Assembly (NCBI GenBank): GCA_964634685.1
Contig: CAZWLD010000029.1
Coordinates: forward strand, 1 to 27,911
DNA from: CAZWLD01 sp964634685
GTDB lineage: Bacteria > Bacillota_I > Bacilli_A > Acholeplasmatales > JAEDCM01
Length of the DNA stretch: 27,911 nt
Reading direction: 5' to 3'
The notes under the pieces were generated by a model, which was given only the letters and a program-made list of their open reading frames with translations, searched no databases and had not been told where the DNA came from. Both the position numbers and the translations under genes were made by a program. Positions 14,243 through 21,710 of this stretch are shown in pieces; the stretch's first letter is position 1; each line of letters opens with the position of its first letter.

Positions 14243-15014
14243 AGATAAATAATAAGACAAAATCAATTAACCACTTAAGCCACGAAGGAACTACACTATA
14301 CAAAGCATTAGAGACCTCATGCTTATCAACACCAATAAAACTATTTGGCGTATCGCTACAATAACCATAATAACTGCCATTAGCTACTGTTGATCCAACT
14401 GCCACCTTAGCTGTAGCCCGATCTCCGCACGCAAAATAATTGCCAAATGATAATGCCCCAACCGCAAAGCTACCAACTGAGATAGCACCTGCCGAAAATA
14501 ATAAGCCAATCGCAATCGCTCCAAAGGCAAATAAGCCCACTGCAATAGCCCCAAAAGCCAATCCACCTAAAGCAAAACAGCCAAAAGCCAACAAACCAAT
14601 TGATAATAATCCTAAGGACATTACGCCAATTGAAAGAAGGCCAATACTAATAAGACCATAAGCCCGATATCCAATCGCAATAATTCCCTTTGCGCTTTTT
14701 TTAACATCAAAACAGACATGAACCAATGGAACCCCTTTGATTCGCTTTGTGCTCGTATATTCAAAGGTTTTAAAAATGCTTTGAGTTGTTTTGATTTGCG
14801 TAACATTCTTTTCTTCAATTTCTTCTTTTAATAAATAATCAATCGAGCATTCATATAATTCACTCATTTTTAAAAGCTTATCCGTTTCAGGAAAAGTAAC
14901 ATTCGATTCCCATTTTGAAACTGATTGACGCGATACATCCAAATATTCAGCTAGCTGTTCCTGCGTCATATTATTTTCTTTTCTTAGCTTTGCAATTTTT
15001 TCTCCTGTTGTCAT
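14241..15014 (-). CDS. XRE regulator with a five-residue Gly-repeat C-terminal domain
   Basis: A 257-residue protein. Residues 4-60 are an XRE/Cro helix-turn-helix (GEKIAKLRKENNMTQEQLAE, YLDVSRQSVSKWES). Residues 61-105 are a charged linker. Residues 110-191 are a hydrophobic repeat with Gly at every fifth position: 110, 115, 120 and so on to 170 without a break (units such as LISIG, LLSIG, LLAFG), then one extra residue and 176, 181, 186, 191. The end (PSWLKWLIDFVLLFI) is a hydrophobic segment. The repeat could be a beta-helix-like solenoid or lie in the membrane, so this may be a membrane-associated sensor-regulator. ATG 15014 has AAGGAG 8-9 bases upstream; GTG 15023 overlaps it. Target genes are unknown; the ABC-lipoprotein unit lies downstream. 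Confidence 0.82.
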   Translation of the reverse strand: MTTGEKIAKLRKENNMTQEQLAEYLDVSRQSVSKWESNVTFPETDKLLKMSELYECSIDYLLKEEIEEKNVTQIKTTQSIFKTFEYTSTKRIKGVPLVHVCFDVKKSAKGIIAIGYRAYGLISIGLLSIGVMSLGLLSIGLLAFGCFALGGLAFGAIAVGLFAFGAIAIGLLFSAGAISVGSFAVGALSFGNYFACGDRATAKVAVGSTVANGSYYGYCSDTPNSFIGVDKHEVSNALYSVVPSWLKWLIDFVLLFI

Positions 15015-15119
15015 TCTTTTCACTCCTTATACCCTAATTATTTCATTTATCCAAAAAAGAATGAATAAAGTTAGCGTTTCTTTATGTAAACTTCAGGTTG
15101 CATTATCATAAAAAGGGCC

Positions 15120-15731
15120 TTATTTTTGAAAAATATCATCGATTTCTTCTATAGATTTCAAAACAATCATTTGCCCGTGTTCCTTGTCAATTATTCCTTT
15201 TTCTTTTAATATTTTTACAATTTTAGTTGTTCTATTAAATGGTAATGAGAAATAAGATTGAATCAAGCTGAGAGATAAAGCTCCTTTTTCGGCACCATAC
15301 TTTGCAATTTGGTAAGCTAATTCCATATTCTTGACATCATCATTTTTGGCCTTGGTCATAACCAAAATTCCGTCACTCTCTGACATTCTAAGGCCTAATA
15401 AAGGAGGCATATTTCCAATTAAATTGATTATTTGATCAACTAATGTATTAATATCACCCAAACAATAATCTGAGCCTTTTACTAAAATAATGGCTTCCAC
15501 CGGAGTGTCATCTGAAACAATATGAAAATTATCTTTATTAATCTCAAGGCTATCACTTAGATAATAAGATACAATATGCGAATTTTCTAAAAAACCATTG
15601 ATATCTGCCATATCAATATTAATAATCTGATCCTCTGATGTTAAAAATTCCATTACTGCATCTAATATATTATTTTTTTCTAATTCCTCTTTAGCATAAT
15701 CTGTTAATTCGTCTTCCAAAACTTCCAACAT
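15120..15731 (-). CDS. FtsZ C-terminal-like domain fused to an FtsK-gamma winged helix
   Basis: A 203-residue cytoplasmic protein. The C-terminal 135-195 matches the FtsK gamma domain (YGAEKGALSLSLIQSYF, then SLPFNRTTKIVKILKEKGII), the winged helix that reads polar chromosome sequences in FtsK/SpoIIIE. No ATPase motor is present. Residues 23-48 (AVMEFLTSEDQIINIDMADI) resemble the FtsZ segment around LINLDFADV, and residues 78-127 (VEAIILVKGSDYCLGDINTL, then DQIINLIGN, a LLGLRM strand and GILVMTK) follow the order of FtsZ's C-terminal domain. The FtsZ GTP-binding half is missing. ATG 15731 has AAGGAG 7 bases upstream; it lies 20 bases after the endonuclease gene and is probably cotranscribed. 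Automatic annotation may call it FtsK. The FtsZ resemblance is my reading by eye. Confidence 0.6.
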   Translation of the reverse strand: MLEVLEDELTDYAKEELEKNNILDAVMEFLTSEDQIINIDMADINGFLENSHIVSYYLSDSLEINKDNFHIVSDDTPVEAIILVKGSDYCLGDINTLVDQIINLIGNMPPLLGLRMSESDGILVMTKAKNDDVKNMELAYQIAKYGAEKGALSLSLIQSYFSLPFNRTTKIVKILKEKGIIDKEHGQMIVLKSIEEIDDIFQK

Positions 15732-15751
15732 ATTTTTTCTCCTTTTTACAA

Positions 15752-17647
15752 TTAATAAATTGATTTTAAAACACCAATAAGCTCATCATTAATTCCTAGG
15801 GATTCGCTATTTGTAAGATAATAGCCAACTAAATCATTAACAGAATAGCTTGATTGAGCCGTAAAATAAAGCTTTCCTTCATATATCATATAACAAACCG
15901 CATAATATGTTTGATCATAATCGGTAGGATTGACATTAACGACTAGACTTCCTCCAACAACACCACATCTAATATTAATAACATCTGTCAAGCTATTTAA
16001 ATTATTAACATTAATTGAAGCTGTATCAATAGCCTTTGTTGAATATAAAACACCAAAATCATAATCATTTGTAAATTGGGAATTAAGACCACTTACACCT
16101 AATTGTAATGCTACGCTATTAACTTTGTAGGATGGAGATGGATTAGGAATGGTTGCGGTTAAGCTATGAAGAAAACAACGAGAATCATTAGCTTCGATAA
16201 TGATTTCCTTAATATTATCATTAGGATAAACCATTAAATCATAAATTTGATCTGATGTAAGTTCAATTCGATTAGACGAATATGTATCATCTAATCTTAC
16301 AGCTTTTAACAAAACATTGCCAGCCTCAACACTACCATTAGATATCCATGGCGACACTTTTATGCTAACTGTACTTATTACATCACTAGTTTTATTTAAG
16401 GAAATCGTAATCTTACCACCTTGTTTTGCGGTTCCCATTTTAATTCCATTTGCTTCATCAATCACCGAATTTTCGACATCAACATTACTTACAAAGCCAT
16501 AAGGAAAAGCATCAATGACTTGATTTCCCTGTCTAATACTTTTAAAATTCGCTACATAATCAATGCTTCCATCATATTCAGTTTTTGTGTAATAGGCAGC
16601 CAATCTTCCTTGAGCTTTGTATTTAACAAATAATTCGGATATCGTCTCAATTGGTTTTTTTAATTCTTCAATTTTCTTTAAGGCATTTTCGATAATTGAA
16701 TAATTAACTAAAGCTTTTTCCTTTTGATTCAAGGCCATATATTTTTCATTTACTAAATTAATCAAAGCTTCATCGGCTAAAGTAATATTAGCTGGAATTG
16801 AGCTAATCAATTCATTGACCTCCAAAACCTTTTCTTGATCTACTTCAATTGGACTAATATCATTAGGAAAGGCAATATCAACCCACTCCGGATGATCAAT
16901 ATAAGGATTGCGGTTCTTTTGATATTTATAAATAACCTCATTTCGGTGAATCTCGGCTTCACTAACAGGATCCTGATAATGCCATTTTAATAATGTATTT
17001 AAATGCCCAATACGGCCATTTCCATCAGAAGATGAAGTAACAGTTGAATTCACAACTGTTAAATTAAAGGGCGCATAGCTGTACCGAGTGGCCATATAGA
17101 AAATGATACGTGCCACATCACCCTTAACCTCATCGCGTGGTTCAAAAACCGAGCTTGTCCATTTATTTCCATATTCATCTTCACCTGTTGGATTATTAAC
17201 CTCACCAAAATCACTATTACCTCGGCGCGAATTGATCGTTGTCTCAGTAGGTCTTAGGTGATGGAGGTCACGATAAGGATATGCTGATTTGGTAGGAAAG
17301 CCATGGGACTTCGCCCAAACATGTTCCTTATTCCAACCCGATGAATAAGCAACACCGGTATAAAAGCAGGTTATTTTTCCGCCTTGACCTAAAACCGGAT
17401 CCGATTCCTCCAAAACAGGCTCCATACCAGAACCATAGCTATACATATTAGTTCCGCTATCAATGATTGTACTTAAATCAGATATAAAGTTACTTGCGCT
17501 TTGATTTAAATCTAAGGATGCATAATAACCAGCAGGAATATTCCTTGTAAGATAGCTATAATATGTCGTGACTGCATAAACATTGTGGATGTTTATGAAA
17601 ACAAGAAAAAGACTAAATATCATTAATAAACTTACTATTTTTTTCAT
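15752..17647 (-). CDS. secreted endonuclease I family nuclease
   Basis: A 631-residue secreted nuclease. Residues 1-25 are a signal peptide ending VYA. The endonuclease I (EndA/BsnI) domain spans about 30-265, with the catalytic signature NKEHVWAKSHGFP (His109), YRDLHHLRPTETTINSRRGN (His129, His130, Asn139) and GDVARIIFYMATRYSY. After it come a helical linker (270-340) and a C-terminal region with a beta-rich domain (about 345-510) and a last beta-rich segment, probably for binding or wall retention. The family makes non-specific cuts in DNA or RNA. ATG 17647 has a G-rich binding site (GGGGGT) overlapping the stop of the preceding 49-codon gene, 6 bases away. The operon context with a nucleotidase suggests degradation of external nucleic acid for nutrients. 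Confidence 0.9.
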   Translation of the reverse strand: MKKIVSLLMIFSLFLVFINIHNVYAVTTYYSYLTRNIPAGYYASLDLNQSASNFISDLSTIIDSGTNMYSYGSGMEPVLEESDPVLGQGGKITCFYTGVAYSSGWNKEHVWAKSHGFPTKSAYPYRDLHHLRPTETTINSRRGNSDFGEVNNPTGEDEYGNKWTSSVFEPRDEVKGDVARIIFYMATRYSYAPFNLTVVNSTVTSSSDGNGRIGHLNTLLKWHYQDPVSEAEIHRNEVIYKYQKNRNPYIDHPEWVDIAFPNDISPIEVDQEKVLEVNELISSIPANITLADEALINLVNEKYMALNQKEKALVNYSIIENALKKIEELKKPIETISELFVKYKAQGRLAAYYTKTEYDGSIDYVANFKSIRQGNQVIDAFPYGFVSNVDVENSVIDEANGIKMGTAKQGGKITISLNKTSDVISTVSIKVSPWISNGSVEAGNVLLKAVRLDDTYSSNRIELTSDQIYDLMVYPNDNIKEIIIEANDSRCFLHSLTATIPNPSPSYKVNSVALQLGVSGLNSQFTNDYDFGVLYSTKAIDTASINVNNLNSLTDVINIRCGVVGGSLVVNVNPTDYDQTYYAVCYMIYEGKLYFTAQSSYSVNDLVGYYLTNSESLGINDELIGVLKSIY

Positions 17648-17653
17648 ACACCA

Positions 17654-17803
17654 CTACCCCCAAGGAAAGGTCACATATGTTCCTTCAGTATTTTGAGTTG
17701 TCGTATCACTTTTAGTTGTATTATCATCAGTTGTATTAACAACTCCGCAAGCTGATAAAGCTAACATCGCCAACACTAGCAGTAAACCTAAAATTTTTCT
17801 CAT
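17654..17803 (-). CDS. 49-residue small lipoprotein
   Basis: MRKILGLLLVLAMLALSACG opens a textbook lipoprotein signal with lipobox LSAC and Cys19. The mature part is about 30 residues, Thr/Asn/Asp-rich, ending TYVTFPWG. AGGGAG lies 9-10 bases before ATG 17803. Its start overlaps the stop of the nucleotidase gene (ATGA), and its stop TAG lies 6 bases before the endonuclease start, so it is tightly coupled to both. Its Thr/Asn-rich tail resembles the mature N-terminus of the nucleotidase lipoprotein. It may be a membrane tether or secretion partner of the nuclease, or a remnant of a longer exported protein. Function unknown. Confidence 0.75.
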   Translation of the reverse strand: MRKILGLLLVLAMLALSACGVVNTTDDNTTKSDTTTQNTEGTYVTFPWG

Positions 17804-20800
17804 AAATAAAACTCCCTAATAAATAAATATTCCTTTGAATTATATAAAACTACTTCCTCTACAGCATTTAGCTGATTTTCTAAAGCTGAAGATGGATTAG
17901 TGATTGGATAGAGCTTTTCGCCCTTTGCGTATTTAGCCCTAACATCCGCTACCATTACCTCACGTTGAATAAGATTGGTTGTTGTTCCATTAGAAACAGG
18001 GAAATCATTCCAATAATATACATATTCAATAACCACAACCGTATAAACCTTGCTCGAGCCGGACAATGAGCTAAATGAAGATATAGCATTTTCATCAAAA
18101 CTATAATACAAAGAGCTCTTTGACGCAAAACGATAAATTTGATCGCCTGTCATTGTACATACTACCAAATAATTATCAAACGGAATAATCTCATACAAAT
18201 TAGCATAGGTTATATTTTTATTAGCCACGAAATTTGCGGACCGTAATCCCGCCACATTTCCAATCGCAAATTGGGCTCCTGTTGCGCTTAGCATTGTATT
18301 CGCAACCCAAGTTGTTAAATCATTTCGACTCGTAACTGTTTCTCCCGCAACGCCACAAACCTCATTTAAAATCGGATCATACAAATCGATGTATTGGTCA
18401 AGAATTAATCTAACATCCTCATTTTCATAATTTGTATAAGTTTGATATGTTGAGGCAGTTGTGAAAATAATTTTTTTCGTTTCGGGATCTATATAAATAT
18501 CAATGTTTCCTAAATAATTATTATTACCACCAGCCTGGACAACCGCCATATCAACACCATCACGCGAAATCGATCCATATTGAAGGCTATGTGTATGTCC
18601 GTTGATAACCGCATCAACTAAATAACCATCACCATATGTTAATGACGCAAGACTCTGATTAATTGAATAATCTAAAATATCGTAAAAATTATAATCATTT
18701 GTCGTATAGCCACCATGGACATTAACAATTAAAACATCCACGCCAGCATCCTTTAATTCCTTACCCTTAGTCGTAACTGATGAAACAATATCAAGGAAGG
18801 AATAATCCTTAACTAACGGCTTTAGGATTGAATTATAACAATCAGACTCAATATAGCTTAAAATTCCGACCTTAACACCCATTTTTTCAATAATTAGACT
18901 GTCACAAATGTTTTCCTTGGTCACTAAAGATCCGTTTTTTGAAACATTCGAATTGACTAGCTTAAATGATGCCTCACCATTTGATTTATCAGCATCAAAA
19001 TAATTAAATATTTTGTCAATTCCCCAATCAAATTCATGGTTTCCTATACCCATCATATCAAAATCCATCGCACTAAGACAATCTAATACCGCTTGTCCAT
19101 AACTAAGATTAGATAAAGCTGTTCCTTGGAATAAATCGCCATTTCCAATCAAAATTGTATCATCATCACTAGTTTCGTTTTTAATACAATCAATCAAATA
19201 AGCTAAATTGGCAATGGTTTTTCCCGAAGCATTGATATAGCCATGTAAATCATTTATCGATAAAACCGAAAGCTTAACTAAATTATCCTTAGCTGTGGTA
19301 TTAGAAATAAAATAACCACTATAAACTCCATCATAATTTTCATCCTTAGCGATAAAGCAAGGATTATCAAAATCAACACGATAGGTTTCAGTTTTATAGC
19401 TTACTGATTTAAAATAAACATACAAAGCATTTTGCGGTAATTCTACAGTCCAAATACCATTTTGATTTTTTACCATCGAGGTCGCAACATTTCCATCAGT
19501 CTTTGTGTAATAAACAGCTTGAACATTTGTCCATGAAGCTGGCAACACCGCTGAAAAATTATTTTCGGCTGTTGTATAGCCCTCAAGCTTAGTCACAATC
19601 ATATTACAATAGCTAGTATTTCCACCAACCAAATATCCATAAACAAAGACGTTTTCGCCATTGTATCCATCAATATAATCAGAATTAATCGGACTGACAA
19701 TACCAATATTATATGTACATTCATCAATTATGACATTTCGATAGGTTTTAGTGCCACTTGTGGTGATTTGATAAACACCCTTTACACAAACATAAATTCC
19801 AATTTGCTTATTATTCATATAATTGGTAATATCTAAATTTGAATAATAGCTAGGGGTAGGATCATTATATGTAATGTGATCCAATACTGTGATTTCGGCC
19901 TGATTATTAAATTGAAGATTGCCATAATAATCAGCTAAGGCTCCCTTAACAGAAATGACATCCCCAACCGTATAGCTGTGGCTTTGACCTAAATAAATAT
20001 AAATACTATTTGTTTCATCGGAAACAACTAAGCTAATACTTGATATAGCAATGACTGTTCCTTTAACGCTATAGGTATTACCAACCGTTCCATTTACGGC
20101 ATCATTAATCGTATTATATTCTTCTAAAATTTCATAGCTAGTTAGGATGAATAAATAATCGCCATCATAGCCAATAAAGTATCCCTTAACATTTAATTTA
20201 GCATTTTTTATATCAAGGCTTGAATACATTAATTTAATGTCATAATTGTTCAATGTTAGATTGCTTGAGCTATCAACGAAAGCTAAAAAGGATACTTGCT
20301 TCGTAAATTCACCATCATAATTAAGTAAATAGCTCGAATCAATTTCGGATACTGTTTCATTAATTGAACTATTAGATTCAATGCTTGATTCACTAATTTC
20401 TAAATATTTTACCGAATTTGATTTTAAGATTCCTTTTAAAATTAGATTATCACCAATTTGATAATTAGCTTGACTCTTAATTAAGAAATAAAAGCCATTG
20501 TCCTTTACATAATAAAAATCATCATACTTGTACACGACAGAACCTTTGATTCGATATTCATTATTGATTGTCGTTAATTCAACATATGAATTAAATTCAT
20601 CACTTTCATAGGCTTCATATGAATCGATAATCATATTGATAGTATAATCCTGATAGCTTACAAGAAAACCTTTTACTGAAGCCTTTTTTCCATTATCCTT
20701 AGATAAATCATCATTTAATTGGATTTTATACAAGGAATCATCTAAAAGAAGGTACGATTTATCCTTAACGCTGATTGTTCCGAATAACTTTACGTATTCA

Positions 20801-21246
20801 ATTTTAAAATCATTAGTATTAAGGATATTATCATATTTCTTAACATCTAAAGAAACATTTCTTTTTTCTAATAAAAAATAGGTTGTATTTTTACTGAAAC
20901 GAATAACATTATTTACTAATTCAGTAATACCACATACATCAACATAATCGCCAACAAAAAGATTTGATTGTGTTTCTGAATAATATTCAATAAAGCCTGT
21001 TTCATCTTGTAAAATAACTGAGTTTTCAGAAACAAAAACAACCAATCCATAGATATTATAGTTTGTTTTATCTTCTGTTATCTCATTAATATGAACATAC
21101 CCATTAGGGATTGTTGTATTATTAGTGGTTGGATTGTTTTTGGTTGTATCGTTTTGGGTTGTTGGAAAGGGGATGACACAAGCACTAATTGTAAATAAAA
21201 ATAATGATATTAATAAAGTAAAAAAAAGTTTTCTAAATATTTTCAA
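17800..21246 (-). CDS. lipoprotein 5'-nucleotidase/cyclic phosphodiesterase with OB-like modules
   Basis: A 1148-residue surface lipoprotein, lipobox TISAC with Cys23. The N-terminal half (about 50-560) holds several repeated beta-barrel segments (YSVKGTVIAISSISLVV, VGDVISVKGALADYYGNLQF) like the OB-fold modules of Bacillus YhcR. A carbohydrate-binding-like segment follows (565-630, VQAVYYTKTDG...YVYFKSVSYKT). From about 660 a metallophosphatase appears, with metal residues in NDLHGY (Asp666, His668), GNGDLFQG (Asp704), GNHEFDWG (Asn736, His737), NVHGG (His844) and NGHTHS (His884, His886). A 5'-nucleotidase C-terminal domain follows (about 960-1130). I chose TTG 21246: AGGAG lies 9 bases upstream, while ATG 21255 abuts it. 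It should strip phosphate from nucleotides or cyclic nucleotides outside the cell. First gene of the operon with the nuclease. Confidence 0.88.
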   Translation of the reverse strand: MKIFRKLFFTLLISLFLFTISACVIPFPTTQNDTTKNNPTTNNTTIPNGYVHINEITEDKTNYNIYGLVVFVSENSVILQDETGFIEYYSETQSNLFVGDYVDVCGITELVNNVIRFSKNTTYFLLEKRNVSLDVKKYDNILNTNDFKIEYVKLFGTISVKDKSYLLLDDSLYKIQLNDDLSKDNGKKASVKGFLVSYQDYTINMIIDSYEAYESDEFNSYVELTTINNEYRIKGSVVYKYDDFYYVKDNGFYFLIKSQANYQIGDNLILKGILKSNSVKYLEISESSIESNSSINETVSEIDSSYLLNYDGEFTKQVSFLAFVDSSSNLTLNNYDIKLMYSSLDIKNAKLNVKGYFIGYDGDYLFILTSYEILEEYNTINDAVNGTVGNTYSVKGTVIAISSISLVVSDETNSIYIYLGQSHSYTVGDVISVKGALADYYGNLQFNNQAEITVLDHITYNDPTPSYYSNLDITNYMNNKQIGIYVCVKGVYQITTSGTKTYRNVIIDECTYNIGIVSPINSDYIDGYNGENVFVYGYLVGGNTSYCNMIVTKLEGYTTAENNFSAVLPASWTNVQAVYYTKTDGNVATSMVKNQNGIWTVELPQNALYVYFKSVSYKTETYRVDFDNPCFIAKDENYDGVYSGYFISNTTAKDNLVKLSVLSINDLHGYINASGKTIANLAYLIDCIKNETSDDDTILIGNGDLFQGTALSNLSYGQAVLDCLSAMDFDMMGIGNHEFDWGIDKIFNYFDADKSNGEASFKLVNSNVSKNGSLVTKENICDSLIIEKMGVKVGILSYIESDCYNSILKPLVKDYSFLDIVSSVTTKGKELKDAGVDVLIVNVHGGYTTNDYNFYDILDYSINQSLASLTYGDGYLVDAVINGHTHSLQYGSISRDGVDMAVVQAGGNNNYLGNIDIYIDPETKKIIFTTASTYQTYTNYENEDVRLILDQYIDLYDPILNEVCGVAGETVTSRNDLTTWVANTMLSATGAQFAIGNVAGLRSANFVANKNITYANLYEIIPFDNYLVVCTMTGDQIYRFASKSSLYYSFDENAISSFSSLSGSSKVYTVVVIEYVYYWNDFPVSNGTTTNLIQREVMVADVRAKYAKGEKLYPITNPSSALENQLNAVEEVVLYNSKEYLFIREFYL

Positions 21247-21318
21247 TGAATCCATCTCCTATAGATATTATATATAATATTTTATTAAAAATAAATAAAA
21301 AAGTCGAAATAATAAGGA

Positions 21319-21346
21319 GGAAAAAGGCATCCGATTTGGATGCCTT
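21319..21346 (-). terminator. terminator of candidate small RNA copy A
   Basis: GGCATCC-aaatc-GGATGCC on the minus strand with TTTTT after it. The same hairpin, base for base, ends copy B. Confidence 0.85.
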
Positions 21347-21397
21347 AAAAATCTATAATAAATGAGGGGAGAGGGAAACTTATTTTTTTAAGTTTAC
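21320..21397 (-). ncRNA. candidate small RNA copy A (about 78 nt)
   Basis: A predicted transcript after a TATAAT box. It contains a 5' hairpin (AAACTTA/TAAGTTT), a single-stranded CCCTCTCCCCTCATTTAT-type region (complement of 21364-21375 and adjoining bases), and the GGCATCC terminator. There is no start codon in it. It shares order and key sequences with copy B, and the 5' hairpin stem differs between them by paired changes. The C-rich block is complementary to Shine-Dalgarno sequences, as in known regulatory small RNAs of Bacillota. No expression can be shown from sequence. Confidence 0.6.
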
Positions 21398-21403
21398 AAT
21401 CTT

Positions 21404-21409
21404 ATTATA
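21404..21409 (-). promoter_or_regulatory. -10 box of small RNA copy A
   Basis: TATAAT on the minus strand within GGATATAATAAGATTG. No TTGACA-type -35 is present; the repeated TTATG motifs occupy that region. Confidence 0.6.
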
Positions 21410-21417
21410 TCCAGAGC

Positions 21418-21460
21418 TTATGTTTTTATTATGAAAAGATTATGAAAATATTTTCATAAT
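21418..21460. promoter_or_regulatory. 11-bp phased operator repeats of copy A
   Basis: On the plus strand TTATG begins at 21418, 21429 and 21440, exactly 11 bp apart. ATTATGAAAA occurs at 21428-21437 and 21439-21448, and its inverted copy TTTTCATAAT at 21451-21460, making a 22-bp palindrome with a 2-bp centre. Read on the minus strand the direct repeats resemble Pho boxes (TTTTCATAATC repeated). Confidence 0.6.
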
Positions 21461-21487
21461 TTCAAGGATGAAATACTTGATATTAAT

Positions 21488-21539
21488 CCTTTTGCATTTT
21501 TCCAACCCAAAATAGAGGGTAATTTTGCATTTTTTCCAT
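21488..21539. repeat. short direct repeat between the two small-RNA copies
   Basis: CTTTTGCATTTTTCCA at 21489-21504 and a TTTTGCATTTTTTCCA copy at 21524-21539, with a small ACCC/GGGT hairpin between. No function assigned. Confidence 0.45.
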
Positions 21540-21549
21540 CTTAAATGTA

Positions 21550-21576
21550 GGAAAAAGGCATCCGATTTGGATGCCC
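21550..21576 (-). terminator. terminator of candidate small RNA copy B
   Basis: GGCATCC-aaatc-GGATGCC followed by TTTTTCC on the minus strand, identical to copy A. It may also end transcripts coming from the ZIP transporter gene. Confidence 0.85.
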
Positions 21577-21645
21577 TATAAAATCAATAAATAAATGAGG
21601 GGAGAGAAAACTAAATCTATTAGTTTGTCTAATTCTTTAGTTTAC
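21551..21645 (-). ncRNA. candidate small RNA copy B (about 95 nt)
   Basis: Same plan as copy A: TATAAT box, conserved GATTGTAAACT start, 5' hairpin (AAACTAAA/TTTAGTTT with an inner ATTAG/CTAAT stem), single-stranded CTCTCCCCTCATTTAT (complement of 21597-21606 and adjoining bases) and the GGCATCC terminator. It is about 17 bases longer through a longer 5' hairpin. The start lies about 65 bases after the ZIP transporter stop, with its own promoter signals between. Confidence 0.6.
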
Positions 21646-21651
21646 AATCAT

Positions 21652-21657
21652 ATTATA
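21652..21657 (-). promoter_or_regulatory. -10 box of small RNA copy B
   Basis: TATAAT on the minus strand within GGGTATAATATGATTG, at the same position relative to the RNA as in copy A. Confidence 0.6.
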
Positions 21658-21666
21658 CCCATTATA

Positions 21667-21696
21667 TATGTTTTTATTATGAGAAAATTATGGAAA
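21667..21696. promoter_or_regulatory. 11-bp phased operator repeats of copy B
   Basis: TATG at 21667, TTATG at 21677 and TTATG at 21688 keep the same 11-bp phase and distance to the -10 as in copy A, though the surrounding bases differ (ATTATGAGAA, ATTATGGAAA). The inverted third element of copy A is not conserved. Confidence 0.55.
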
Positions 21697-21710
21697 TTTT
21701 TCGACAATTA

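Noticed and set aside
14440..14661. Open frame on the plus strand with a Pro/Lys/Ala periodic sequence
   Set aside because: It is the complement of the Gly-repeat part of the XRE regulator; the periodicity is inherited, and there is no ribosome binding site.
21416..21710. The duplicated block as a riboswitch or leader of the nucleotidase gene
   Set aside because: Each copy ends in a complete terminator before the nucleotidase, and each has its own -10; separate small RNAs explain this better. A read-through leader for copy A is not fully excluded.
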